From Sphingomonas sp. Leaf33 (GTDB lineage: Bacteria > Pseudomonadota > Alphaproteobacteria > Sphingomonadales > Sphingomonadaceae): a stretch of DNA of 64,000 nt. The position numbers were made by a program, and so were the translations under genes. Location: the NCBI RefSeq assembly GCF_001421785.1, contig NZ_LMLB01000001.1:1199618-1263617 (forward strand). The letters are read 5' to 3'. Shown here piece after piece: positions 26,200 to 35,277 of this stretch. The notes beneath the pieces were generated by a model. It saw only the letters and a program-made list of their open reading frames with translations. It was not told where the DNA came from and ran no database searches. Within the stretch, counting starts at the first letter, position 1; each line of letters starts with the position of its first letter.

Positions 26200-26964
26200 T
26201 CAGGCCAGCGCGCGGTACAGGCTGAACGCGCTGGTCGCGGTCAGCACGACGCCGACCATGACCAGCAGCGTCCGCGTCGGCACGCGCTTGGCGATGATCG
26301 CGCCGAACGGGGCGGCGATGACGCCGCCGATCAGCAGGCCGACGACGGCGGTCGTGAACGCGGCAAAGCCCAGGTGCGCGATGAAGGTGATCGACACCGT
26401 CAGCGTCAGGAAGAATTCGACGCTGTTCACCGTGCCGATCGTCATGCGCGGCTGGGCGCCCTGCACCAGCAGGTTGGACGTCACGACCGGCCCCCAGCCG
26501 CCGCCGCCGGCCGCGTCCAGGAAACCCCCGGCCAGGCCCAGCGGCTCGATGATCCGGGGCTCCCGGTGCTGGTTTCCGGGGAAACGGATGCCGCGGTAGA
26601 GCAGATAGAGCCCGATCGCTGCCAGATAGGCCATGACGAACGGCCGCGTGACCGACGCATCGAGCGAGGTCAGCAGATACGCTCCCGCGACGCCCCCGAC
26701 GATACCCGGGACCAGCAGGCGCAGGAACAGCTTCTTGTCGACGTTGCGGTGGATCGCATGGCTGATGCCCGACACGCCGGTCGTGAAGCACTCGACCAGA
26801 TGCACGCCCGCCGACGCGGTCGCGGGCGGCACGCCCAGGACGCTCACCAGCAATGTGCTGGAGATGACACCGAACGCCATGCCCAGCGCCCCGTCGACGA
26901 CCTGCGCCGCGAAACCCACCGCGACGAACGTCCAGACCTGAGACCAGTCCAACCCTTCGAACAT
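26200..26964 (-). CDS. TSUP family anion exporter (TauE/SafE)
   Basis: 254-residue membrane protein of the TauE/SafE (TSUP) family, with about eight helices and the two family repeats visible as '[23 protein letters not shown]' and '[24 protein letters not shown]'. Members move sulfite, sulfoacetate, sulfide or similar anions. Its neighbours are oxyR downstream and a divergent serine acetyltransferase gene, so a sulfur anion substrate is plausible. ATG 26964, after GGGGAC, fits the family N-terminus; longer frames extend into the divergent promoter region. Confidence 0.88.
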   Translation of the reverse strand: MFEGLDWSQVWTFVAVGFAAQVVDGALGMAFGVISSTLLVSVLGVPPATASAGVHLVECFTTGVSGISHAIHRNVDKKLFLRLLVPGIVGGVAGAYLLTSLDASVTRPFVMAYLAAIGLYLLYRGIRFPGNQHREPRIIEPLGLAGGFLDAAGGGGWGPVVTSNLLVQGAQPRMTIGTVNSVEFFLTLTVSITFIAHLGFAAFTTAVVGLLIGGVIAAPFGAIIAKRVPTRTLLVMVGVVLTATSAFSLYRALA

Positions 26965-27121
26965 TACCGTCCCCTGTCCGTATTCGCGCCTGAGCATAGG
27001 GCACGGGAGAAACCCGACAAGACAGATAGGCTTTAACGTGGACAAGCCTTGTGGCCGGACGCTGGAATTGGCGCGGGCAGTGCCCTACATTTGCATCGTA
27101 AAAGGGGAAGCGCCTACCGCC

Positions 27122-27796
27122 ATGTCACGGCTCGTCGACTATCTGGATTCGATCAAGGCGCGCGATCCGGCGCCGCGGTCGCGCTGGGAAATCCTGCTTT
27201 ATCCGGGCGTCCTCGCGCTCGGGATGCACCGCATCGCGCACTGGCTGTTCCAGGCGGACCTGTTCTTCCTCGCGCGGTTCGTGAACCATCTGTCGCGTGC
27301 GCTGACCGCGATCGACATCCACCCGGGTGCGAAGATCGGGCGCAATTTCTTCATCGACCACGGCTTTACCGTCATCGGCGAGACGGCGGAAATCGGCGAC
27401 GACGTCACCATCTATCAATGCGTGACGCTGGGCGGGACCAGTCCCGACAACGGCGTCGCGGGCAAGCGCCATCCGACGCTGGCGGACGGCGCGATCGTCG
27501 GGTCGGGCGCGCAGGTGCTGGGCCCGATCACGGTCGGCACGCGCGCGCGGATCGGTGCGAACGCCGTGGTGACGCGCGACGTGCCGCCCGGCGCGACGAT
27601 GGTCGGCATCCCGGCGCGACCGGTGGTGGTGGAGGCGGAGACGTACAGCCGCGACTTCGTGCCCTACGGCACGCCGTGCCGCGAGATGAGCGAGGCGAGC
27701 ATGACACGGTTCGACCAGCTGGAGCGCGAACTGGGCGCCTTGCGCGCCGAGATGGCGACGCTGCGCGGTGACGACGAGGCGCGCGACCGCGCCTGA
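27122..27796 (+). CDS. epsC: serine O-acetyltransferase, EpsC/CysE type
   Basis: Acetylates serine with acetyl-CoA, the first step of cysteine synthesis. The 224-residue short form has the left-handed beta-helix hexapeptide domain: '[42 protein letters not shown]' in segments, with the catalytic His in 'IDHG', then '[20 protein letters not shown]'. Start ATG 27122 follows AAAAGGGGAAG. The 157 bp between it and the divergent TSUP gene hold the shared promoters. It overlaps the DUF2794 gene by one base. Confidence 0.93.
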   Translation: MSRLVDYLDSIKARDPAPRSRWEILLYPGVLALGMHRIAHWLFQADLFFLARFVNHLSRALTAIDIHPGAKIGRNFFIDHGFTVIGETAEIGDDVTIYQCVTLGGTSPDNGVAGKRHPTLADGAIVGSGAQVLGPITVGTRARIGANAVVTRDVPPGATMVGIPARPVVVEAETYSRDFVPYGTPCREMSEASMTRFDQLERELGALRAEMATLRGDDEARDRA

Positions 27797-28140
27797 TGGG
27801 CACCGTCACGCCCTTTCCGCTGACGGCCGGCAAGCCGAACCAGGTCGGCTTCGACCGCGCCGAACTGATGCGCATCCTCGACCTCTACGGGCGGATGGTC
27901 GCGGCGGGGCATTGGCGCGACTATGCAATGGACCTCGGCCGCGATGCGGCGATCTTCGCCGCCTTCCGCCGCGCCGCCGAACGCCCCGAATATCGCATCG
28001 AGAAGCGTCCGGCCCTGCGCAACCGCCAGGGCGAATGGGCGCTGATCGGCGAACAGGGCGCGGTGCTGAAGCGCGGGCACGAGCTCGGCCCGGTACTGGC
28101 GCCGGTCGAGCGGCGGCTGATGAAGCTGATCGAGGAATAG
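27796..28140 (+). CDS. DUF2794 protein
   Basis: 114-residue cytosolic protein matching DUF2794, a small alphaproteobacterial family: 'VGFDRAELMRILDLYGRMVAAGHWRDYAMDLGRDAAIFAAFRRAAERPEYRIEKRPALRNRQGEW' in segments. Function unknown. It starts on the last base of epsC (TGATG), so it is coupled to cysteine synthesis at least in expression. Confidence 0.9.
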   Translation: MGTVTPFPLTAGKPNQVGFDRAELMRILDLYGRMVAAGHWRDYAMDLGRDAAIFAAFRRAAERPEYRIEKRPALRNRQGEWALIGEQGAVLKRGHELGPVLAPVERRLMKLIEE

Positions 28141-28151
28141 AGAAACGCCGA

Positions 28152-28179
28152 AGCCCGCCGGCCGCTCGGCCGACGGGCT
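28152..28179. terminator. bidirectional hairpin terminator
   Basis: Stem AGCCCGCCGGCC/GGCCGACGGGCT (one mismatch) with a 4-base loop, placed 12 bp after the DUF2794 stop and 23 bp before the stop of the convergent membrane protein gene. Suited to end transcription from both sides. Confidence 0.65.
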
Positions 28180-28201
28180 CCCTTGTCGCGCTGGTTGGGC
28201 T

Positions 28202-29275
28202 CTATGCCGTCGCCATCCGCGGCTGGTTCACCGGGGGCAGGCGGTCGGACAGGCTACCGGTCAGGCCGACCACGACCGCGCGGGCCTTGTGCCAGAATGC
28301 CGAGAGCAGCAGCAGCGCGGAGCCGATGACGAGGCCGGTGAACGCCGCCGACAGCTCGACCGCGCCCGCCGTCTTGAACAGCGAGACGAGCGCGTAAAGG
28401 ACATAAGCGAGGCTCGACACCAGCAGCGCGCGGCGATCGACCGCCAGCGCCACCGCGGCGAACACGATGTAGAGCGCGATGACCAGCAACGCGGTCGGCA
28501 CGCCGATCGCGGCGTCGAACACGCCGAGCATGTTGAAGACCGAATGCGCGATCATCGGCGCGGCGGCGAGGTGGAGCCAGAAGGCGACATCGCTGCGACG
28601 CGTCAGCCGCTCGCGGTCGCTCATGTCCCAGCGCATGGCAAAGGCGAACATGCCGAGGCCCGCGACGAACACCAGCGGGAAGACGGCGTCCTTAGCGCCG
28701 GGGATCAGGCCGAAGACCAGCGCCATGACGACCGCGACGACCGCGACCGCACCTGCCGCGACCGTGATCGGCACCATGAACCGGCGCCAGTGCAGCCAGG
28801 CGGCTGCGGCGGTCAGTGCGGCGATCACCGCCGCCATGGTCCCGACAATGGCGTACTGGACCTGTTCGGAATCGAAGCTCTTCAGCCACGGCTCCAGTGT
28901 TTCGCCGTTGTCGGCGATCACGCCCGCCAGCGCGCCCGCCACACCGCCGACGAACGCGAGCAGCAGCAGGATGCTGGGGAGCGCCATGCGACGCTGGCGG
29001 GTGAAATATTCGGCGAGCCCCCACGCCGCGACCGCCACCGATGCCCCGGCGAGCGGCGCCCAGATCGAGCCCCCGATCCAGCCGACCGCGGCCAGCAGCA
29101 AGGCGCTGGCGATGGCGACGAAGATGTCGTTGAAGCCGGTCAGCAGCCGGAACTGTTCTTCGTCGACCGTCGGCGACTGGCGCTGCGCGGCGATGTGATT
29201 GCGTAGTGCCGCCGCGGCATCGGGGGTGATCGCCCCGGCATCGACGGCACTGCGCAGGTCCTGTTCGCTATACAT
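28202..29275 (-). CDS. DUF2157-like polytopic membrane protein
   Basis: 357-residue inner-membrane protein. A soluble N-terminal helix pair (MYSEQDLRSAVDAGAITPDAAAALRNHIAAQ) resembles the start of DUF2157 proteins; about ten hydrophobic helices follow from residue 50 to 340. Function unknown. ATG 29275 follows GGGAGGA at ideal spacing, but that ribosome site and the first bases of the start codon are buried in a perfect 14-bp hairpin (29274-29307), so translation or transcription is probably regulated. Confidence 0.75.
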   Translation of the reverse strand: MYSEQDLRSAVDAGAITPDAAAALRNHIAAQRQSPTVDEEQFRLLTGFNDIFVAIASALLLAAVGWIGGSIWAPLAGASVAVAAWGLAEYFTRQRRMALPSILLLLAFVGGVAGALAGVIADNGETLEPWLKSFDSEQVQYAIVGTMAAVIAALTAAAAWLHWRRFMVPITVAAGAVAVVAVVMALVFGLIPGAKDAVFPLVFVAGLGMFAFAMRWDMSDRERLTRRSDVAFWLHLAAAPMIAHSVFNMLGVFDAAIGVPTALLVIALYIVFAAVALAVDRRALLVSSLAYVLYALVSLFKTAGAVELSAAFTGLVIGSALLLLSAFWHKARAVVVGLTGSLSDRLPPVNQPRMATA

Positions 29276-29307
29276 GATAGTCCTCCCTGTTACGGGAGGA
29301 CTATCAT
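29274..29307 (-). promoter_or_regulatory. hairpin covering the ribosome site and start codon
   Basis: Arms ATGATAGTCCTCCC (29274-29287) and GGGAGGACTATCAT (29294-29307) are perfectly complementary with a 6-base loop. On the minus strand the second arm of the hairpin contains GGGAGGA and AT of the start codon. Just upstream, GTGTTGCAACAC (29318-29329) is a perfect 12-bp palindrome that could be an operator. Either an RNA switch or a repressor site would explain the pair. Confidence 0.6.
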
Positions 29308-29347
29308 TAGTGTCATGGTGTTGCAACACACCACGACGTTGTGGCGA

Positions 29348-30967
29348 TCAGAGGATGACGTCGATCGTCGGGTTGAGCGTTCCGTTCACCTGGAACACCA
29401 TGTCGGCGATACGATCGCCGTTGGCATCCAGGCTGACGCTGGTGACGTTCGTGGCGCTGTCATAGGCGAACACCGCCTGTCCGACCGCGCCCGAGAACGC
29501 GCTGACGCGGGTAAACGCCTGGTCGCCCGACACGCCGGCGTTGGCGTCGATCGCCGACAGGTCGATACGGTCGCTGCCCGACGTGAAGTCGAGGATGCGA
29601 TCGATCGCATTCGGCGCGCTGTCGGTCAGCGCATCGAACAGGAACGTGTCGGCCCCCGACCCGCCATAGAGCAGGTCGGCACCGCCGCCGCCGTCGATCC
29701 TGTCGTTGCCGGCATTGCCGCGGATCGTGTTGGCGAATTCGTTGCCCAGGATCGTGTCGGCACCCGACCCGCCGATCGCGTTCTCGACCACCACGCCAGC
29801 AGCGATCGCGACGTTTCCGGTCAGCCCGCCGACGTTCGAGAAATGCCCGTCGTTCAGGTCGATCAGCTGCGACTGAGTGTAGCCGGAGAAGTCGAGCGTA
29901 TCGTTGCCGCCGGCATCCCACACCGCGAAGATCACCGGCGTCGACGACGACGCGGTCGAGTAATAATCCCGCGCGGTATTGGAGTTGAAGCCATAGGTGG
30001 TGTCGCCGGTGCGCGTCGTCATGTTCGCACCGTACAGCCGCTGCGCCGCCGCGATGTCGTCGAGCAGCGGGGCCGCGGCGTAATAGCCGCCGTTGTTGCC
30101 GCCGGTGTTCGTTTCCGACCAGTAGCTCATGACCGAATACTGGCGCGTATCCTCGTAATATTGCGCGCTATTGGCATAGGTCGGGCTGCCGTTGCCGGCG
30201 TTGTAGTCGCCGGGATGCCCCAGGCCGATGGCATGGCCGATCTCGTGGACCAGTACCTGCCCGCCATAGTTGAGGTTGTCGGGTGCCCGGTTGTAGCTGA
30301 GCGAGCTGTTGTACCAGCTGTCACCCCCGACGCCGCTGCCGGGATAGTAGGCGAAGGCCGCCGCGCCGCTGGCGCCGGTCGAATAGTTGCCGAACAGCAT
30401 CTGCGCCGAATTGGAGTAGCCGTTGGTGCCGCTGACGCGCGTGAAGGTGATGCCGGCGACGTCGGACCAGGCGCGCAGGGCGATCTGCGCCTGTTCGATC
30501 TGCGCGGCATTGAACACCGAGAAGCCCGAGGTGCCGTTCGGCATCGACGTCGGTGCGCTCGCGCGGAAGGCATAGGTCACTTCGGCGGGCTGGCCGAGCG
30601 TCGACCCGTTCCACGTCTGGTTGGCGCGACCGAGCTGCGCGGCGGCCTCCGCGATGGTCAGCGACGTCTTGCCGTTCGATCCGGCGTCGCCGCGATCCTC
30701 GCTGTTGAGCGCAAACATCGGCGCCCCGCTGTGCGTCGTGGTGTCCGGCCCGGCGTTGCCGAGGCAAGACGGACAGCGGCACATTTGCGGCTCGTCCTGC
30801 GTTAGGGTGCCGGCGAGATTGAGCGGCGGCAGTCCGGCGGAGGGCGATGCGATGTACGACACCGGTGACGACGCAGCGGTAACGGCGCGCAGGGCGTCCG
30901 TATCGAAATACAGCGCTTCGCCGATGCCGACTTCCGCAGATGCGGCGAATGATTTTTGCCAACGCAT
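29348..30967 (-). CDS. serralysin-type metalloprotease, M10B
   Basis: 539-residue secreted zinc protease. Catalytic motif HEIGHAIGLGH at about residues 241-251 (three zinc His) and Met-turn 'YSVMSYW'; then RTX calcium repeats ('GGSGADTILGNEFAN', 'GGGGADLLYGGSGADTF') in a beta-roll and the peptidase M10 C-terminal domain ending 'TLNPTIDVIL', a type I secretion signal. No Sec signal, as expected for this family. Unusually, the pro-region has a cysteine cluster CRCPSC (residues 63-68). ATG 30967 follows GGGAGAG. It is divergent from an AprI-type inhibitor gene; no type I secretion genes are adjacent. Confidence 0.93.
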   Translation of the reverse strand: MRWQKSFAASAEVGIGEALYFDTDALRAVTAASSPVSYIASPSAGLPPLNLAGTLTQDEPQMCRCPSCLGNAGPDTTTHSGAPMFALNSEDRGDAGSNGKTSLTIAEAAAQLGRANQTWNGSTLGQPAEVTYAFRASAPTSMPNGTSGFSVFNAAQIEQAQIALRAWSDVAGITFTRVSGTNGYSNSAQMLFGNYSTGASGAAAFAYYPGSGVGGDSWYNSSLSYNRAPDNLNYGGQVLVHEIGHAIGLGHPGDYNAGNGSPTYANSAQYYEDTRQYSVMSYWSETNTGGNNGGYYAAAPLLDDIAAAQRLYGANMTTRTGDTTYGFNSNTARDYYSTASSSTPVIFAVWDAGGNDTLDFSGYTQSQLIDLNDGHFSNVGGLTGNVAIAAGVVVENAIGGSGADTILGNEFANTIRGNAGNDRIDGGGGADLLYGGSGADTFLFDALTDSAPNAIDRILDFTSGSDRIDLSAIDANAGVSGDQAFTRVSAFSGAVGQAVFAYDSATNVTSVSLDANGDRIADMVFQVNGTLNPTIDVIL

Positions 30968-31031
30968 AAGGCTCTCCCGATCAATCGGCCGAGCGCTCGC
31001 CTCCAACCGAGTGCAACGCGCTCGGCCCCCA

Positions 31032-31460
31032 ATGCTGCACCGTTTTTCCCGAACGGTGATCGCCGGATTGATTTCGATTACTAGCGCATGTTCGGCAACC
31101 CCGATTTCGGCAAGTGCAGTGGAAGGACGCAAAATGGGCGGCGAAGCGAGCTCAAATCAGGATAGCTTGATGATGCGCGAGCCATCCGAATTGACCGGAC
31201 GTTGGACGGTCTTCGCCGGAAAAACGATTTGCACGCTAGCGTTTACGAGCGACCGGATCGAATCGGCGAACGCCTGGCGGGTTTCGGACGAAGCGCGGTG
31301 CCTCGACGGGATCGCGCCGCGAATCGTCGGATGGCGGCCTGCGCCCGACGGCATCGAACTGGTATCCGCCGACCGGCGGACGGTGGTGATGTTCGACGCC
31401 GCAGGGCAGGGCCGCTCGCCGCAGGGCGAGGCGATAGCTCTCCGGCGGGCGACGGACTAA
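31032..31460 (+). CDS. AprI/Inh-type metalloprotease inhibitor
   Basis: 142-residue exported protein. Signal sequence with a possible lipobox (SITSAC, Cys20), then a linker, then a small beta-barrel domain from residue 53: 'ELTGRWTVFAGKTICTLAF', 'AWRVSDEARCLDG', 'GWRPAPDGIELV', 'VVMFDAAGQGR'. The paired cysteines (CTL.. and RCLDG) and LxGxW start match the AprI/Inh family, periplasmic inhibitors that insert their N-terminus into the active site of serralysins. The divergent neighbour is a serralysin, 64 bp away, so the pair is a protease and its cognate protector. Confidence 0.85.
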   Translation: MLHRFSRTVIAGLISITSACSATPISASAVEGRKMGGEASSNQDSLMMREPSELTGRWTVFAGKTICTLAFTSDRIESANAWRVSDEARCLDGIAPRIVGWRPAPDGIELVSADRRTVVMFDAAGQGRSPQGEAIALRRATD

Positions 31461-31476
31461 GCGGCCGCGCGCGCGA

Positions 31477-32373
31477 TCAGCTTTGTAGCGTGCGCAGGAT
31501 CGTCATTGCTTGGTCAGCGCCCGACTGCGGCACGGTCTCGCCCGTGCGATCGGTAATCTCTGTCCAGTGCGCCGCAATCCCCTCTGCGGACAAATCGTCG
31601 CCGCGAAGCGCTACGCCCGGCGTAAGCGTCACGTAGGCGGCCTGGAACACCCCCGCGCCGGCACCCACGATCGCGTTGGTCGGGGCGTCTTCGCTGACGA
31701 GATAGACGGCGGCGGGCGCCACCGCTTCCGGTGTGAACAGGGCAAAGGCGTCGGCGGGGAACAGGTCCTCGGTCATCCGCGTACCGGCGGTCGGCGCGAT
31801 CGTGTTGACGCGAATGCCGTACTTCGCGCCTTCAATCGCCAGTGTCTTGGTCAGCCCCGCCAGCCCGAGCTTAGCCGCTCCATAGTTGGCCTGGCCGAAA
31901 TTGCCGTACAATCCGGTCGACGATGCGGTCATGAGGATGCGGCCATAGGCCTGCTCGCGCATCGTGTCCCACACCGCTTTCGTGCAATTGGCTGATCCGT
32001 TCAGGTGGACGTCGACGACGAATGCGAAGTCTGCGGGCTCCATCTTGGCGAAGCTCCGGTCACGCAGGACGCCGGCGTTGTTGATCAGGATGTCGATCCG
32101 GCCCCACGCCTGCTTCGCCTGCGCCGCCATCTCGACCATCTGGGCGTAATCGGTGACGCTGCCGCCATTCGCCAGCGCCGTGCCGCCCGCCGCCTCGATT
32201 TCCGCGACCACCTTGGCCGCGGCGTCCGACGTGCCCGTCCCGTCGCGCGATCCGCCCAGATCGTTGACCAGCACCCTCGCCCCGCGCCGGGCGAGATCAA
32301 GCGCATAGGCCCGGCCAAGCTCGCCGCCCGCACCGGTCACGATCGCCACCTTGCCCTCGAACGAGATCGTCAT
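31477..32373 (-). CDS. short-chain dehydrogenase/reductase
   Basis: 298-residue NAD(P)-dependent oxidoreductase. Rossmann motif '[27 protein letters not shown]', '[13 protein letters not shown]', catalytic '[20 protein letters not shown]' (Ser, Tyr, Lys). The sequence is close to the hydroxyacyl-CoA dehydrogenase domain of multifunctional type 2 beta-oxidation enzymes, including the extended NDLGGSRDG loop, so a 3-hydroxyacyl-CoA substrate is likely. ATG 32373 is favoured because AGAGGA lies about 9 bases upstream; the ATG at 32382 is too close to it. Confidence 0.88.
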   Translation of the reverse strand: MTISFEGKVAIVTGAGGELGRAYALDLARRGARVLVNDLGGSRDGTGTSDAAAKVVAEIEAAGGTALANGGSVTDYAQMVEMAAQAKQAWGRIDILINNAGVLRDRSFAKMEPADFAFVVDVHLNGSANCTKAVWDTMREQAYGRILMTASSTGLYGNFGQANYGAAKLGLAGLTKTLAIEGAKYGIRVNTIAPTAGTRMTEDLFPADAFALFTPEAVAPAAVYLVSEDAPTNAIVGAGAGVFQAAYVTLTPGVALRGDDLSAEGIAAHWTEITDRTGETVPQSGADQAMTILRTLQS

Positions 32374-32437
32374 GCCGTACATCCTCTTCGTAAACGTCAC
32401 CCGGGCATCTCGACGGACTGGCGACGAAAAACAAGAC

Positions 32438-32468
32438 GGGCGCGACCTCCGTTTTGGAGGGCGCGCCC
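32438..32468 (-). terminator. rho-independent terminator of the proline-rich gene
   Basis: Stem GGGCGCG..CCTCC / GGAGG.CGCGCCC around a TTTT loop; on the minus strand it is followed by GTCTTGTTTTT. It lies 24 bp after the stop of the 32493-32984 gene. Confidence 0.8.
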
Positions 32469-32492
32469 GCTGTTTTGGTCAGGCTGTGCCGA

Positions 32493-32984
32493 TCAGCCGC
32501 CGCGCTGGCGGCACTTGTCGGTCTGGCCCTTCTTGCAGATCGGATAGCTCTGCAGGGGGGCGGGGGCCGGATAGGCCTGCGCGACCGGCGGCGCTGCCAT
32601 GAAGGTCGGCGTCACGCCCGGCTGGGCCATGCCCGATAGGGCCGGAGTCGCGGGCTGGTAGCCACCTGCGCTTTCCTGCGCGGTGAAGTTGCCCGGTGCC
32701 ATCGGCTGGGCCGGCGGCGTCGGGGCCATCGGCGCGTTCGGATCGGCGGGCGCGGTCTGCGTCATCGGTGCGCCGGGCTGCATCGGGGTAGCCGGCTGCA
32801 TCGGCGTCGCCGGTTCGGGTGCGGGCGTCGGCGCCGGCATCGCGGCTGGATCTGCCGGCGGCGGGGTCGGGGTCGTCTGGGTCTGCGCGGCGGGGTCGGC
32901 TGGCGGGGTGGTCATCGTGTCCTGCGCGATGGCGGTGCCACCGAAGGCGAGCGCGCTCGCCAGCAAAATCGTCTTGAACGCCAT
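32493..32984 (-). CDS. proline-rich exported protein
   Basis: 163-residue protein with a signal peptide (MAFKTILLASALAFGGTAIAQ) and a long Pro/Ala/Met/Thr/Gln-rich region containing imperfect repeats (PATPMQP, PAQPMAP). The C-terminus is different: 'SYPICKKGQTDKCRQRGG', two cysteines in a basic tail, likely disulfide-bonded. Probably a periplasmic or surface-exposed structural protein. Not assigned to a family. Transcribed toward a strong terminator and divergent from nothing; phoB lies upstream in the same direction after 111 bp. Confidence 0.75.
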   Translation of the reverse strand: MAFKTILLASALAFGGTAIAQDTMTTPPADPAAQTQTTPTPPPADPAAMPAPTPAPEPATPMQPATPMQPGAPMTQTAPADPNAPMAPTPPAQPMAPGNFTAQESAGGYQPATPALSGMAQPGVTPTFMAAPPVAQAYPAPAPLQSYPICKKGQTDKCRQRGG

Positions 32985-33095
32985 GGTAGGGTCCTCGCAA
33001 ATGGGGCGCACCAGGAAAGCGTGCGTCTCGGGGGGTAACGCCGCATCGGCCAAGTCGTTTCCCTCCCGACCCTAATCTCTATCAGAGGTCCGCTG

Positions 33096-33791
33096 TCAGA
33101 CGCTCGAATCCAGGGCGTACCCCGCCGAGCGCACCGTGCGGATGATGTCGGGTTTGTCGCCGACGTTGATCGCCTTGCGCAGGCGACGGATGTGCACGTC
33201 GACCGTCCGCGCCTCGATATCCGAATCATGACCCCAGACCGCGTCCAGCAGCCGCTCGCGCGAAAAGACCCAGCCGGGATGCTCCAGGAAATGCTTCAGC
33301 AGGCGGAATTCGGTGGGGCCGAGCTGGATCGTCTCGCCGCCACGCTTCACCTTGTGGCCGACGGTGTCCATCTCGAGATCGCCGTAGCTGAGTGATTCCC
33401 CGGCCAGCGCCGGGCGTACCCGGCGCAGGACGGCGCCGACGCGGGCGATCAGTTCGCGCGGGGAAAACGGCTTGGTCACATAATCGTCGGCACCGGTTTC
33501 CAGTCCGCGCACGCGGTCCTCTTCCTCCCCGCGCGCGGTCAGCATGATGATGGGCACGTTCTGCGTCGCGGCTGTGCGACGGAGTTGACGGCACACCTCC
33601 AGGCCCGAAATCGGCCCCTCGATCATCCAGTCGAGCAGGACGATGTCGGGCGTAACCTCGCGCGCGAGCAACAGCGCTTCCTCGCCGTCGGGGGTGTGGC
33701 GGACCTCAAAATCCTCGCGCCGGAAATTCCAGGATACCAGTTCGGCGAGAGCGGGATCGTCCTCGACCAGCAGCATCGTCGCACGGCTCAT
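33096..33791 (-). CDS. phoB: phosphate response regulator PhoB
   Basis: 231-residue response regulator. Receiver domain 'MLLVEDDPALAELVSWNF' with phosphoacceptor Asp in 'IVLLDWMIEGPISG' and 'IIMLTARGEE'; OmpR-type winged helix with 'LGPTEFRLLKHFLEHPGWVFSRERLLDAVWG' and 'VDVHIRRLRKAIN'. It binds pho boxes when phosphorylated by PhoR under phosphate limitation. Last gene of the phoR-pstSCAB-phoU-phoB cluster; start overlaps the phoU stop. Confidence 0.96.
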   Translation of the reverse strand: MSRATMLLVEDDPALAELVSWNFRREDFEVRHTPDGEEALLLAREVTPDIVLLDWMIEGPISGLEVCRQLRRTAATQNVPIIMLTARGEEEDRVRGLETGADDYVTKPFSPRELIARVGAVLRRVRPALAGESLSYGDLEMDTVGHKVKRGGETIQLGPTEFRLLKHFLEHPGWVFSRERLLDAVWGHDSDIEARTVDVHIRRLRKAINVGDKPDIIRTVRSAGYALDSSV

Positions 33792-34483
33792 GCGCGGCCC
33801 TCCAGGCTATCGCGATCGGCAAGATATTTGCCGGTCGCGGCGAAATAGACCATTTCGGCGACGTTGGTCGCGTGGTCGCCGATCCGCTCCAGATTCTTGG
33901 CGACGAACAGCAGGTGCGCGACTTCACTGATCGTCTTGGGGTTCTCGACCATGAAGGTCAGGAGTACCCGAAAGATCGAATTGTAGAAATCGTCGAGCGC
34001 ACGGTCGCGGCGGCAGACCTCCAGCGCAGCCTCGGCATCGCGGCTGGCAAAGGCGTCGAGCACGTCGCGCACCATGTCGCTGGCGAGGTTCGCCATCGCG
34101 GGCAGGATCGATATCGCCTCGATCCGGTCGGGTCCGGTGTGGATGGAGGGCACGCGCTTGGCGATGTTCTTGGCATAGTCGCCGATCCGTTCGATGACGG
34201 CTGCGATCTTCAGCGCGGCGACGACGTCGCGCAGGTCGTCGGCCATCGGCGCACGCAGCGCGATGACGCGGACGGCGAGCTTCTCGACCTCCGCCTCGAT
34301 CAGGTCGATCGCCTTGTCCTTCATGCGGACCTGCTTGGCGAGTTCGGCATCGCCGCGCGACAGGGCGGTCATGGCATCGGCGATGGCTTCCTCGGCGAGC
34401 CCGCCCATCTGGCTGATGAGCCCGCGCAGATGACCGATATCCTGGTCGAACGCCTTGACGGTGTGTTCCTGGCCGGTGGCCAT
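33788..34483 (-). CDS. phoU: phosphate signalling protein PhoU
   Basis: 231-residue protein of two PhoU three-helix domains ('GHLRGLISQMGGLAEEAIADAMTAL' and 'VMVRDVLDAFASRDAEAALEVCRRD'-type repeats, with DxxE/RxxD metal-binding patterns such as 'ERIGDYAKNIAKR' and 'ERIGDHATNVAEM'). It links Pst transporter status to PhoR and damps the response when phosphate is ample. Lies 26 bp after pstB and overlaps phoB by 4 bp. Confidence 0.96.
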   Translation of the reverse strand: MATGQEHTVKAFDQDIGHLRGLISQMGGLAEEAIADAMTALSRGDAELAKQVRMKDKAIDLIEAEVEKLAVRVIALRAPMADDLRDVVAALKIAAVIERIGDYAKNIAKRVPSIHTGPDRIEAISILPAMANLASDMVRDVLDAFASRDAEAALEVCRRDRALDDFYNSIFRVLLTFMVENPKTISEVAHLLFVAKNLERIGDHATNVAEMVYFAATGKYLADRDSLEGRA

Positions 34484-34509
34484 GTGCGTCTACTCCAAAC
34501 GGGACGGAC

Positions 34510-35277
34510 TCAGCCGTAGCGCCCCGTAATATAATCCTTTGTCCGCGGCTGGCGCGGGGCGGTGAAGATTTCGTCGGTCAGGCCGTATTCGACCAGTTCG
34601 CCCAGATGGAAGAAGGCGGTGCGCTGCGACACGCGCGCGGCCTGCTGCATGTTGTGCGTCACGATGACGATCGCATATTTGCCGCGCAGGTCGGCGATCA
34701 GTTCCTCGATCCGCGCCGTCGCGATCGGATCGAGCGCGGAGCAGGGCTCGTCCATCAGGATGACTTCGGGATCGACCGCGATCGCGCGGGCGATGCACAG
34801 GCGCTGCTGCTGCCCGCCCGACAGGGCGGTGCCGCTGTCGTCGAGGCGATCCTTCACTTCGTCCCACAGCCCCGCGCGCTTCAGCGAGCGCTCGACGATC
34901 TCGCCAAGCTCGGCGCGACCGCTGGCGAGGCCGTGGATGCGCGGGCCGTAGGCGACGTTTTCGAAGATCGACTTGGGGAAGGGGTTGGGCTTCTGGAACA
35001 CCATGCCGACCCGCGCGCGCAACTGCACCACGTCCATCGCGGGCGCGTAGATGTCCTCGCCGTCGAGCAGGATGTCGCCGGTCACCTTCGCCGACGGGAT
35101 GGTATCGTTCATGCGGTTCAATGTGCGCAGGAACGTCGACTTGCCGCAGCCGCTGGGGCCGATGAAAGCGGTCACCTCGTCCATCGACATGGTGATCGAC
35201 ACGTCGCGCACGGCCTGCTTGGCGCCGTAATGGACGCTGACGTTCTGTGCGGACAATTTGGGCGGAGTGAGGCTCAC
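34510..35277 (-). CDS. pstB: phosphate ABC transporter ATPase
   Basis: 255-residue ATP-binding subunit of the high-affinity phosphate importer. Walker A '[19 protein letters not shown]', signature '[15 protein letters not shown]', Walker B '[13 protein letters not shown]', and the family-specific ending '[18 protein letters not shown]'. Overlaps pstA by 4 bp. Confidence 0.98.
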   Translation of the reverse strand: MSLTPPKLSAQNVSVHYGAKQAVRDVSITMSMDEVTAFIGPSGCGKSTFLRTLNRMNDTIPSAKVTGDILLDGEDIYAPAMDVVQLRARVGMVFQKPNPFPKSIFENVAYGPRIHGLASGRAELGEIVERSLKRAGLWDEVKDRLDDSGTALSGGQQQRLCIARAIAVDPEVILMDEPCSALDPIATARIEELIADLRGKYAIVIVTHNMQQAARVSQRTAFFHLGELVEYGLTDEIFTAPRQPRTKDYITGRYG

